Below are positions 33,909 to 40,544 of a stretch of 40,544 nucleotides of DNA, in pieces (position 1 is the first letter of the stretch; each line of letters starts with the position of its first letter). Both the position numbers and the translations under genes were made by a program. This DNA comes from Candidatus Stackebrandtia faecavium (lineage in GTDB: Bacteria > Actinomycetota > Actinomycetes > Mycobacteriales > Micromonosporaceae). The notes below the pieces were generated by a model, which was not told the origin of the DNA, did not search any database, and saw nothing but the letters and a program-made list of their open reading frames with translations. The DNA is taken from contig DXIM01000109.1 of the NCBI GenBank assembly GCA_019112895.1, positions 1 through 40,544 on the forward strand. The letters run 5' to 3'.

Positions 33909-35109
33909 CCGTCTGGGTCTGGCCGGTATCGTCCCGTCCATGGCGGTACCGGCCAGACGCGCAACTGGATAAGACTGGTTGGCGGTAACGACCGTCGATG
34001 AACTCCAGGTGGCCGTCGCGCGCCAGACCTGGCAGCACGCGCCGCGCTTCGATGCCGGCGATGCCCGCCTGCGCGGCGATTTCATCGGCAGTCGCCCCAT
34101 GTTTTCTCGGCGCGGCATCCCACAGGCGGTACTCCAACGTCGTGAAAAGGTCCTGGGGCCGCGTTTCCCCCGGCAGAGGTGGCGCGAGATCCGAACCGAT
34201 ATCGCCGACGTCTTCTATGATCTCCGCGGCCCGGGTCACGATGCGGACCTCGCCGGGTTCCCGCGCTAGTTGATGGACGCCCGCGGACGCCGCTGATGTG
34301 ACGCTTCCCGGGACGAGCATGAGGGTGCGCTCGAGTTCTTTGGCTTTCCGTGCGGTCTGGCGTGCGCCGCTGCGAATAGCCGCCTCGACGACGACGGTTC
34401 CCATGGACATAGCCGCGATGACCCGGTTGCGCACCAGGAAACGGTGACGTTGAGGAATGGAACCGGGCGGCCATTCGCTGACGAGAAGGCCCCGCTGCCG
34501 GATCGAATCGAACAGGCGGTCGTGGCCCGCGGGGTAGGGGCGGTCGACGCCGCTGGCCAGGACTGCCACGGTGTTTCCTTCCGCGGCAAGTGCGCCCCGA
34601 TGCGCCGCCGCATCGATGCCGTACGCGCCGCCTGACAGCACTCCCCAGCCGCGGTCGGCGAGATCATGGGCCAGCTGGGTCGCGACGTGCTTGCCGTACC
34701 AGCTGCAGGCCCGTGCGCCGACGATCGATACGGACCTGGCCGTGACTTCAGCCAAATCTGAGTCGCCGCGGACCCATAGGCAGCGCGGTGCGGCGCTGTG
34801 CGGTTCGGATTCGTCGTGAAGCTGTGACAGGTCCGCCAGACGCACTGGCCATTCTTCGTCCTCTTCGGTCAAGACCCGCGCGCCGCACTCTTGGGTGGCG
34901 GACGTGACCTGTTCGAGACGCCCGCGAATGGAGTCGCGTCCGAGCCGGGCAACGGCGCTGCGATGCGCCGTCGAGTCTCCCGGCGCCAGAAGCCGATCGA
35001 GGGCTTCGATCGGGCCGTAGGTGTTGATCGTGTGCGCCACGTCTGCGTTGCCTGGTTCGACCAACGTGGACATGAGCACCAATGCGTCGCGATCACTGTC
35101 GACACACAT
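33844..35109 (-). CDS. dprA: DNA processing protein DprA
   Basis: Binds single-stranded DNA and loads RecA during uptake of DNA; it is widely conserved also in bacteria not known to be transformable. The Rossmann-like fold motifs are visible: SIVGARACSWYG, SGGAYGIDAAAH and RNRVIAAMS. The C-terminal winged-helix domain (HGATADEIAAQAGI to LEFIDGRYRQ) is present. The start is the ATG at 35109, with AAGGA 8 nt upstream. At 421 residues the protein is longer than expected: after GRYRQP, where relatives end, the frame continues about 45 codons to a stop at 33844. That tail crosses a hairpin and the 3' end of the convergent DUF2469 gene. It follows comM by 46 bp. Confidence 0.93.
   Translation of the reverse strand: MCVDSDRDALVLMSTLVEPGNADVAHTINTYGPIEALDRLLAPGDSTAHRSAVARLGRDSIRGRLEQVTSATQECGARVLTEEDEEWPVRLADLSQLHDESEPHSAAPRCLWVRGDSDLAEVTARSVSIVGARACSWYGKHVATQLAHDLADRGWGVLSGGAYGIDAAAHRGALAAEGNTVAVLASGVDRPYPAGHDRLFDSIRQRGLLVSEWPPGSIPQRHRFLVRNRVIAAMSMGTVVVEAAIRSGARQTARKAKELERTLMLVPGSVTSAASAGVHQLAREPGEVRIVTRAAEIIEDVGDIGSDLAPPLPGETRPQDLFTTLEYRLWDAAPRKHGATADEIAAQAGIAGIEARRVLPGLARDGHLEFIDGRYRQPVLSSCASGRYRHGRDDTGQTQTVIRRRNRFREAGYLVYPIPRR
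33917..33958. terminator. Hairpin after DUF2469, inside the dprA tail
   Basis: Perfect 12-bp arms (33917-33928 and 33947-33958) with an 18-nt loop, 8 bp after the DUF2469 stop. Its position is that of a bidirectional terminator for convergent genes, but dprA has no stop codon before it. Confidence 0.8.
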
Positions 35110-35155
35110 GGATGGTTCCTTTCGACATGCAGCGGTGGCCGCGGCAGCTGGATCG

Positions 35156-36688
35156 TTAATTGGGAAGTGAATGACCGATGCGAAGCTGCGTGGCTTCGGC
35201 GACGTCGCCCTGGTCCGGCCGTTCGCGTCCGGCAAGGTCGCTGATCGACCACGCCAAACGCAGGATCCGGTCGTACCCGCGTCCCGACAGCTGGCCCGAG
35301 TCCACCAGCCAGTCGGCGGTGCGGGTGACGTCGCGAGGCAGCCGCCAGGAAGCGGAGCGCAGCACCGACCCCGGCACCGCGGCGTTGGTGCGCGACGACA
35401 GTCCCTCTTTGCCCCATCGTCGCCGGGCCGCGTCGCGCGCCTGCGCGACACGAGCGGCGACAGTGGCGGAGTCTTCGCTTGGCGGCGCTGCGGCCACGAT
35501 TTCGGATATCGGCATGGGCGGGACCTCGATGCGGATATCGATCCTGTCCATGAGGGGACCGGAAAGTCGGGCGAGGTACCTTCGACGCCGCGCTGAGCCG
35601 CATCGACATGCCTGGTCGATCGTGGCGGCGCACGGGCACGGGTTTGCCGCGAGGATCAGCTGGACTCTCGCTGGGAAACGGGAAATGGCGGCGCTTCGGG
35701 AGATGGTGATTTCTCCTGCCTCGAGCGGTTGCCGGAGGGAATCGAGGACCTCGCGTTTGAACTCCGGGCTTTCATCCAGGAACAGCACCCCGTTGTGTGC
35801 CAGCGAGATCGCGCCCGGACGCAACGGATTGCTGCCGCCTCCTACGATCGCCGGCATCGTCGCCGAATGGTGCGGGGCCGAAAACGGCGGGTGGCGCAGG
35901 AGCCGCGCCGGCGCGGCCCGGGCGGCGCTGGAGATCGAATGGATCGCCGTCGTTTCCAAGGCCGCTTCGTCGTCCAGTGGTGGTAGTAGCGACGGCAAAC
36001 GTTGCGCCAGCATCGTTTTTCCGGTGCCGGGAGGCCCGAGAAGAAACATGTGGTGTTCTCCGGCAGCCGCGACCTCCAACGCGCGCCGTGCCGGTTCTTG
36101 CCCGATAACGTCGCACAAGTCGGGGAGTGGGTCGGGAGTAGGTGCCTCACCGCGCTGCGCGGTGGTCAGTGCGTGCCGACCCCGCAAGTGGGCAACGACC
36201 TCTGCGAGGCTTTCCGCGGTATGCACGGTCATCCCGCTGATGAGCGCCGCCTCGGACTGGTTGCGGTGGGGGACCAGCGCATGTGAAGCGCCGGAGCGTC
36301 GAGCCGCCAGCAATGCGGCGAGAACGCCGGGTACGGCGCGAAGCTGGCCGTCGAGACCGAGTTCGCCGAGCAGGACGTATTTTGTCGCGCTGTCTGGCGG
36401 TATCTGGGCCGTCGCAGACAAGAGGCCGGCGGCGATCGCCAGGTCGCTGCCGGCGCCGCTTTTCGGAAGTGAGGCCGGCAGGAGATTGACGACAACGTGG
36501 GCGTCGGGCCACTCCAGCTGCGAGTTATCGAAGGCGGATTCGATGCGGGTGCGCGACTGTCGCAGGCTCGCGTCGGGCAGACCGGTCATGACGAATCCCT
36601 TCGTTCCTTTACCGATGTGGACCTCGACGGTGACCGGATGCCCGTCGAGCCCGGTCAATGACACACTGCTGGTGCGTGCATAGGGCAT
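35156..36688 (-). CDS. comM: YifB/ComM family Mg-chelatase-like AAA ATPase
   Basis: 510-residue hexameric AAA+ ATPase. ComM acts as a helicase that promotes branch migration during integration of incoming DNA. The N-terminal Lon-protease-like fold begins at MPYARTSSVSLTGLDG and continues VEVHIGKGTKGFVMTGLPDA. Walker A is GPPGTGKTMLAQRLP and Walker B is GVLFLDESPEF. The Cys-rich loop ANPCPCA...CRCGS follows. The start at 36688 has GGGGAG 7 nt upstream and overlaps the yraN stop (TAATG), so it is translationally coupled. The operon yraN–comM–dprA is the common actinobacterial one. Confidence 0.96.
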   Translation of the reverse strand: MPYARTSSVSLTGLDGHPVTVEVHIGKGTKGFVMTGLPDASLRQSRTRIESAFDNSQLEWPDAHVVVNLLPASLPKSGAGSDLAIAAGLLSATAQIPPDSATKYVLLGELGLDGQLRAVPGVLAALLAARRSGASHALVPHRNQSEAALISGMTVHTAESLAEVVAHLRGRHALTTAQRGEAPTPDPLPDLCDVIGQEPARRALEVAAAGEHHMFLLGPPGTGKTMLAQRLPSLLPPLDDEAALETTAIHSISSAARAAPARLLRHPPFSAPHHSATMPAIVGGGSNPLRPGAISLAHNGVLFLDESPEFKREVLDSLRQPLEAGEITISRSAAISRFPARVQLILAANPCPCAATIDQACRCGSARRRRYLARLSGPLMDRIDIRIEVPPMPISEIVAAAPPSEDSATVAARVAQARDAARRRWGKEGLSSRTNAAVPGSVLRSASWRLPRDVTRTADWLVDSGQLSGRGYDRILRLAWSISDLAGRERPDQGDVAEATQLRIGHSLPN

Positions 36689-37047
36689 TAAAAAACTCCC
36701 CGTCTGTGATCGATGTGGGCCATCTGATCTGGATTGATCACAATGCAAACGGCATCGAAACGACGCCGCAGCCGCCATTGGTTTGTGCTCCGTCGCCATG
36801 CGTAGGCGAGGCGGTCGATGCGCCGGGCCTTATCCGCATCGATCGCACCGAAGGGCGTGCCGAAGCGCAGGGAACGCCTCGTCTTGACCTCGCAGAAGAC
36901 GACGGTCGATCCGTCCTTGGCGACGATGTCGAGTTCGCCGATGGGGCAGGCCCAGTTGCGATCGAGAATGCGCATGCCGTCGCGACGCAGATGGGCCACG
37001 GCTAGTTGTTCTCCCAATTTCCCCGTGGCGATATGGGAAGCTGCCAT
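36688..37047 (-). CDS. YraN family (UPF0102) endonuclease-like protein
   Basis: 119-residue protein of the UPF0102/YraN family, with a predicted PD-(D/E)xK nuclease-like fold. The core reads GELDIVAKDG followed by VVFCEVKTRR, supplying the Asp and Glu-x-Lys of that fold. The N-terminal helix GKLGEQLAVAHLRRDG is typical. The biochemical role is not firmly established; linkage to comM and dprA suggests DNA processing. The start at 37047 has TGGAG about 5 nt upstream; the longer frame to 37188 overlaps xerC on the other strand. It is divergent from xerC with 51 bp between. Confidence 0.92.
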   Translation of the reverse strand: MAASHIATGKLGEQLAVAHLRRDGMRILDRNWACPIGELDIVAKDGSTVVFCEVKTRRSLRFGTPFGAIDADKARRIDRLAYAWRRSTNQWRLRRRFDAVCIVINPDQMAHIDHRRGVF

Positions 37048-37085
37048 AACACTCCAATGTGTTTTTGTGGCGGTGGTGCGGGGAC

Positions 37086-37091
37086 TAGACT
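37086..37091 (+). promoter_or_regulatory. Leaderless-type -10 element (TAGACT) for xerC
   Basis: TAGACT ends 7 nt before the ATG at 37099, with no Shine-Dalgarno. Confidence 0.5.
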
Positions 37092-37098
37092 GTTGTCG

Positions 37099-38034
37099 AT
37101 GAGCCACACGCAAGCAGGTGACGGTAATGAGACATCGTCGACGGATTTCGTGGAGTCGCTGGCACAGTTCGAGAACCACTTGCGTCACGCACAGGGACGT
37201 TCAGCACACACGGTCCGCGCCTACGTGACCGATATCCGTAAGCTCCTGTGTTTCGCGGAGGAGCACGGCGTGCGGAACTTGTCTGATTTGGACACACGGT
37301 TCCTGCGTCGTTGGCTCGCCTCCAAGCAAAGCGGTGATCCGGCACGGACGTCACTGGCCCGTCACGTGTCATCGTTGCGCGCGTTCACTTCCTGGGCATG
37401 TCGCGCGGGTTTTGTCGAGGTGGACCACGGTGGTTTGCTGCGCGGGCCCGCCGTCGCCCATAACCCCCCGGTCGTGCTGCGTGTGGACCAGATCGAGACG
37501 CTCATCGAGACCGTCGGTCAGGATGCATCGAACATGGCGATGCGCGACGAGGCAGTCATCGAATTGCTGTACTCGACGGGCGTGCGCGTCAGCGAGCTGT
37601 GCGGACTCGATCTCGACTGTCTCGATTTCAAACGCAATGTCGTGAAAGTCATGGGCAAGGGTGCCAAGGAAAGGTTCGTCCCGTGTGGATTTCCCGCCGT
37701 GCGTGCCATTGAACGCTATCTCCGCGTCGCGCGAGGGGAGTTGGTCCGCTCCACCAGCGGCAACGCCGTGTTCCTGGGGGTCCGCGGCAGCCGACTGCAC
37801 CCTTCCAGTGTTCAACGCTTGTTGCAAAAATGGTGTGCGCGCGCAAATATTCCGTCATTGACGCCTCACGATCTGAGGCATGCGGCGGCCACCCACGTCC
37901 TTGATGGCGGTGCCGATTTGCGCAGCGTCCAGGAACTGCTGGGACACAGTTCGATCGACAGTACCCAGATATATACGCATGTCACTGCCGCGCGGTTGAG
38001 GAGCGCCTTTGAACAGGCACACCCGCGCGCCTGA
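37099..38034 (+). CDS. xerC: Tyrosine recombinase XerC
   Basis: Resolves chromosome dimers at dif with XerD, near the division site. All catalytic residues are visible in the 311-residue product: Arg163 in STGVRVSEL, Lys187 in GKGAKER, His257 and Arg260 in HDLRHAAATH, His283 in LGHSS and the nucleophile Tyr292 in TQIYTHV. The N-terminal core-binding domain shows SAHTVRAYVTDIRKLL. I chose the ATG at 37099 because conserved sequence starts after it and a leaderless -10 precedes it; a longer frame to 37006 crosses the promoter. The aminotransferase gene starts 17 bp after its stop. Confidence 0.95.
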   Translation: MSHTQAGDGNETSSTDFVESLAQFENHLRHAQGRSAHTVRAYVTDIRKLLCFAEEHGVRNLSDLDTRFLRRWLASKQSGDPARTSLARHVSSLRAFTSWACRAGFVEVDHGGLLRGPAVAHNPPVVLRVDQIETLIETVGQDASNMAMRDEAVIELLYSTGVRVSELCGLDLDCLDFKRNVVKVMGKGAKERFVPCGFPAVRAIERYLRVARGELVRSTSGNAVFLGVRGSRLHPSSVQRLLQKWCARANIPSLTPHDLRHAAATHVLDGGADLRSVQELLGHSSIDSTQIYTHVTAARLRSAFEQAHPRA

Positions 38035-38050
38035 CGGGATAGGAACGCCA

Positions 38051-39223
38051 ATGTCTCCAGTACAACCGCCCGAACCGATCCTGGACCCGACCGGTTGCTT
38101 TGGTCTCAGTCCCACCTTCACGCACCTCAACCATGGCTCGGTCGGGGCGGTGCCGACCGTGGTGCAGGAGGAACGCCAACGGATCACCGCCGAACTCGAG
38201 TCCGATCCCCGCGGCTTCTTCAAACAGCGGGGCGAGCGCACGGCCGCGGCGAGAGCCGAATGTGCCGTGTTTCTCGGTATGAGTGAACCCAGCGCCTGCT
38301 TTGTCACCAACGTGACGACCGGAGTGGCGTTGACCCTGCATGCGTTGGGCCTCGTTGAGGGCGATGAGGTGGTAACGACCAATCATGGCTATGGCGCGGT
38401 CGATCTGGCCATCAATGCGCATGTCCGCGCCGCCGGAGTTGTGCATAGAGTCGCTTCGATCAGTCTCACTCCGACCACTGAGGAAGTGGTCGAAGCGATT
38501 GTGGCTGAACTGACGCCGGCGACGAAACTGGTCATCTGCGACCACATCACGTCGGCCACAGCGCGCTTGTTCCCGGTGCGCGAGTTGGCGGCGCAGCTGC
38601 GTCAACGCGGCGTGGCCTTGCTTGTGGATGCGGCTCATGTGCCTGGGCATATCGATACCTCCGTGAGTGAATTGGGTGCCGACTTTTGGGTGGGCAACCT
38701 GCATAAATGGGCATTCGCGCCTCGAGGCTGCGCGCTGCTGTCGGTCTCGCAGCGGTGGCGCGAACGCATGAGGCCGCTGGTGACTTCCTGGGCAGACCCG
38801 GAGGGATACCCCGCTGCTTTGGAGTTCAACGGCACCGATGACTTCACCGGGTGGCTCGCGAGCCCTGCCGGGCCACGCTGGCTGCAGAAGTTGGGAATCG
38901 ACGACGTCCGACAGCACAACAGCGCGCTGGCGACCTATGGGCAGCACGTGTTGGCCGATGCGGTGGGCACACCGATCGCGGATCCACAACCTCGGGGCCT
39001 GGCGATGCGCTTGGTCGAGCTTCCTAGCGGTTACGGCACGACGCCGGAATCGGCTTTGTGGCTGGAAAACGAGATCAGGGCGAGGCTGAGGACGGAGTTG
39101 GCGGTGACGTCGTTTCGGGGGCGGGGAATCATGCGCGTCGCGGCGCAGATCTACAACACGCCGGCGGACTATGAGCGGTTGGCGTCGCGCTTGCCCGCGT
39201 TTTTGTCGGACGTGGCCGGATGA
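38051..39223 (+). CDS. Class V aminotransferase-like PLP enzyme (isopenicillin N epimerase-like)
   Basis: 390-residue fold-type I PLP enzyme. The substrate-side start HLNHGSVGAVP matches the CefD-like branch. VDAAHVPGHID supplies the pyridine-ring Asp and His, and the PLP-binding Lys is in WVGNLHKWAFAPRGCALL. The true substrate is unknown; many relatives annotated as isopenicillin N epimerase are not in β-lactam pathways. The start at 38051 has AGGA 6 nt upstream and follows xerC by 16 bp. The minus-strand frame of the M23 peptidase stays open across its entire length, a situation described in the findings. Confidence 0.92.
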   Translation: MSPVQPPEPILDPTGCFGLSPTFTHLNHGSVGAVPTVVQEERQRITAELESDPRGFFKQRGERTAAARAECAVFLGMSEPSACFVTNVTTGVALTLHALGLVEGDEVVTTNHGYGAVDLAINAHVRAAGVVHRVASISLTPTTEEVVEAIVAELTPATKLVICDHITSATARLFPVRELAAQLRQRGVALLVDAAHVPGHIDTSVSELGADFWVGNLHKWAFAPRGCALLSVSQRWRERMRPLVTSWADPEGYPAALEFNGTDDFTGWLASPAGPRWLQKLGIDDVRQHNSALATYGQHVLADAVGTPIADPQPRGLAMRLVELPSGYGTTPESALWLENEIRARLRTELAVTSFRGRGIMRVAAQIYNTPADYERLASRLPAFLSDVAG

Positions 39224-39757
39224 GTCCGCGACGGGGTAGAGGCGGACCTTGGTCCCTCCGAATAGCTGCAATGGGTTGAGATAGACGCCGCCTCGCTTGA
39301 GGCCCCAATGCAGACATGTATCGGGTGCGCACTGGGCGTGTCCGTCGACCAAAGTGGCGATCGGTTGACCGCGTTCGACCGTGTCACCGCGTTCGACCAG
39401 GGGCATCACTGGTTCGTAGGTGGTGCGTTGCCGATGGTCGTGCTGGATGCTGATCACGCCGCGTTGAGCGATCTTGCCGGCGAACACGACCGTGCCGTCA
39501 CCGGCCGCGTAAACGGTCTGATCGGCGGCTCCCGCAAGGTCCACACCTCGATGACCAGGCAGCCACGGACTGGATGGCGGGGCGAAGCGGCCGATGACTT
39601 TCGGTGGGTGCAGTGGCCAGGCGTACTTCGCATTCGCGGTGGGTGCCTTGTTCGGGCTCGGTGTGACGTCGCCGTGCGCCGATGTGGGCGCTACTGCCGC
39701 TACTGCCGCGAGCAGGGCGGTGGCCGCGAGAGCGCGAAGGCTGCGTGGAAACGTCAT
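39224..39757 (-). CDS. Secreted M23 family peptidase-like protein (C-terminus undefined)
   Basis: Exported M23 (lysostaphin-type) cell-wall peptidase-like protein. The signal peptide spans residues 1-29 (ALAATALLAAVAAVAP, cleavage after SAHG). Zinc ligands are His69 and Asp73 (GHRGVDLA) and His150 (CLHWG). The usual first His of HxH is Cys148, and the usual second catalytic His region reads TTYEPV; both are common in this actinobacterial group and leave the activity uncertain. The domain ends near residue 176 (GGTKVRLYPV), where relatives stop. No stop codon follows, so I end the feature at the domain boundary; the frame stays open to a stop at 37982, antisense to the aminotransferase. M23 genes in this neighbourhood are common near dprA and rpsB. 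Confidence 0.8.
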
Positions 39758-39888
39758 GCCCTCATGGTCGTTGGGTGGCTACTTCGCGTGCAACAACGTG
39801 GGCGAGTGCCTGTGGAGAGCGGGATTCTTGTGGAAAAGCCGGTGTGGATTCCGAGGTGCTCGGCAAGTTTGAGGCGGATTATTCGGTT

Positions 39889-39918
39889 TTGCCGTTTTGT
39901 TGGGTGCCGCGCTAGCGT
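39889..39918 (+). promoter_or_regulatory. Candidate promoter for the partial gene at the right edge
   Basis: TTGCCG (39889-39894) and TAGCGT (39913-39918) are 18 bp apart, giving a leader of about 120 nt. The 290-bp gap 39758-40047 holds no gene I can support. Confidence 0.4.
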
Positions 39919-40047
39919 CTGAGGCGAAGTCGATATGTCAATATCGCGTGGTGTCGGCGAAGGCCCTGCCTACCGGGATATCGGGCTCGCGTACCGTGCC
40001 CGGGGGTCAGGATGGTCACCCGCTTCCCTCAAAAGGAGACTTAACCC

Positions 40048-40544
40048 GTGTCAGAACGACAGCAGAACTATCCCGACAGCACCGGCGCGCGCTGGGACAG
40101 CGGTCAGGGCGGCAGACGAAGCGGAGCTCCCGAACGTTCTGCGTATCTTGACCGGACCGAGCCGATGAGCCAGCAGGATCGCGCGGCCAGCGCGGCCGAT
40201 TCCTCGCTCGACGGGTTCTTGGGCGCACGCGAGCGTGGCGCGTACCGGGCGACGTCTCGCCCGGGTGACATGGAGGCCGGTACTCGGCCGGTCCCGCAGG
40301 CGCGGGGCGAAGCGACGTCGTGGTCGATGGAGCGCAAGCCTGCGAAATCGGAACCGGACTATCCGCAGAATTCGAGGGTTGTGGATCCAGAGTTGGCGGC
40401 GGCCTCCGGCGTGGAGACGCGGTCCGATGACGCCTCGACGCAGCCGCAACAACCGCCACGCCCCCCGGTGCAGATGCCTCCGGAACCGTCGCATTTGGCG
40501 GCCCTTTCGCGGCCCCAGTCGGCGCCTCCCCAGTCGGCGCCTCC
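40048..40544 (+). CDS. Pro/Gln/Arg/Glu-rich disordered protein, N-terminal part only
   Basis: An open frame from GTG at 40048 to the window edge (165 codons, no stop), with AAGGAG 9 nt upstream, an excellent ribosome-binding site. The visible part is low-complexity and charged (SERQQNYPDSTGARW; RPGDMEAGTRPVPQARGE) and ends in QSAPPQSAPP. It has no signal peptide or membrane segment so far. Such N-termini in actinobacteria often precede a membrane or ATPase domain, but the domain lies outside the window. I do not recognise the family. It is divergent from the M23 peptidase gene. Confidence 0.72.
   Translation, partial: MSERQQNYPDSTGARWDSGQGGRRSGAPERSAYLDRTEPMSQQDRAASAADSSLDGFLGARERGAYRATSRPGDMEAGTRPVPQARGEATSWSMERKPAKSEPDYPQNSRVVDPELAAASGVETRSDDASTQPQQPPRPPVQMPPEPSHLAALSRPQSAPPQSAP
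40516..40544 (+). repeat. 15-bp tandem repeat at the right edge
   Basis: CAGTCGGCGCCTCCC occurs at 40516-40530 and again from 40531, truncated by the window end. It encodes Gln-Ser-Ala-Pro-Pro repeats and may continue. Confidence 0.8.

Noticed and set aside
39224-39757. Loss of two catalytic His in the M23 domain as a sign of decay
   Set aside because: CLHWG and TTYEPV are, to my knowledge, common in the actinobacterial group of this family; only the missing stop codon is odd.
39820-39850. DnaA-box-like words (TTGTGGAAA, TGTGGATT) suggesting an origin
   Set aside because: Each has mismatches to the consensus, only two are present, and no dnaA, dnaN or AT-rich unwinding region is nearby.

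Overview
The window is chromosomal DNA of a high-GC actinobacterium (GC roughly 60 % by eye). Evidence for this: the conserved gene order truB–ribF–rpsO–pnp–M16 peptidase–dapB and rpsP–KH protein–rimM–trmD–rplS–lepB–rnhB–DUF2469–yraN–comM–dprA–xerC–M23 peptidase; actinobacterial families (DUF2469, an actinobacterial-type YraN/ComM/DprA run, a PASTA kinase-like protein, DUF4190 proteins); many GTG starts; and apparent leaderless promoters. GC near 60 % and several acidic proteins would suit a halophilic member such as the Glycomycetaceae, but that placement is inference.

Layout. 1–6.1 kb is accessory: a sugar O-acetyltransferase, a secreted endonuclease I, a DUF2785 protein, a DUF1992 protein, and a minus-strand operon of TrmB/LuxR-type regulator, methyltransferase and nitrilase-like hydrolase. 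6.1–6.56 kb is a divergent intergenic region holding a possible 36-residue ORF and a strong hairpin. 6.56–15.8 kb is the translation/RNA/lysine block (truB, a 652-residue unknown, ribF, rpsO, pnp, M16 peptidase, dapB). 15.8–21.4 kb is mixed: GNAT, AlkX/YcaQ-like glycosylase, DUF2752 membrane protein, secreted glucosaminidase, LysE transporter, and a transmembrane PASTA protein whose kinase domain lacks catalytic residues. 21.6–27 kb has ffh, an amidohydrolase, two adjacent DUF4190 membrane proteins and an archaeal/eukaryotic-type prolyl-tRNA synthetase. 27–33.9 kb is the 30S/50S maturation operon followed by three signal peptidases I in tandem, a NUDIX hydrolase, RNase HII and DUF2469. 33.8–40.5 kb has dprA, comM and yraN on the minus strand, then xerC and a class V aminotransferase on the plus strand, a minus-strand M23 peptidase, and the start of a disordered proline/glutamine-rich protein cut by the window edge.

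How it works together: much of the window serves protein synthesis and export (ribosomal proteins, RimM, TrmD, TruB, ProS, Ffh, three LepB) and RNA/DNA processing (PNPase, RNase HII, XerC, DprA, ComM). Three themes go beyond ordinary annotation. (1) A predicted pseudokinase carries five copies of a Thr-x-x-Leu-Pro motif. (2) Very strong RNA hairpins lie inside or across gene ends, notably a 20-bp stem at the pnp/M16 junction and a stem inside the tail of dprA. (3) Two minus-strand genes have no stop codon where their family normally ends, so their frames run into convergent neighbours. I saw no tRNA, rRNA, CRISPR, insertion sequence or prophage. I do not claim a demonstrated new system; the pseudokinase and the junction hairpins are the best candidates.
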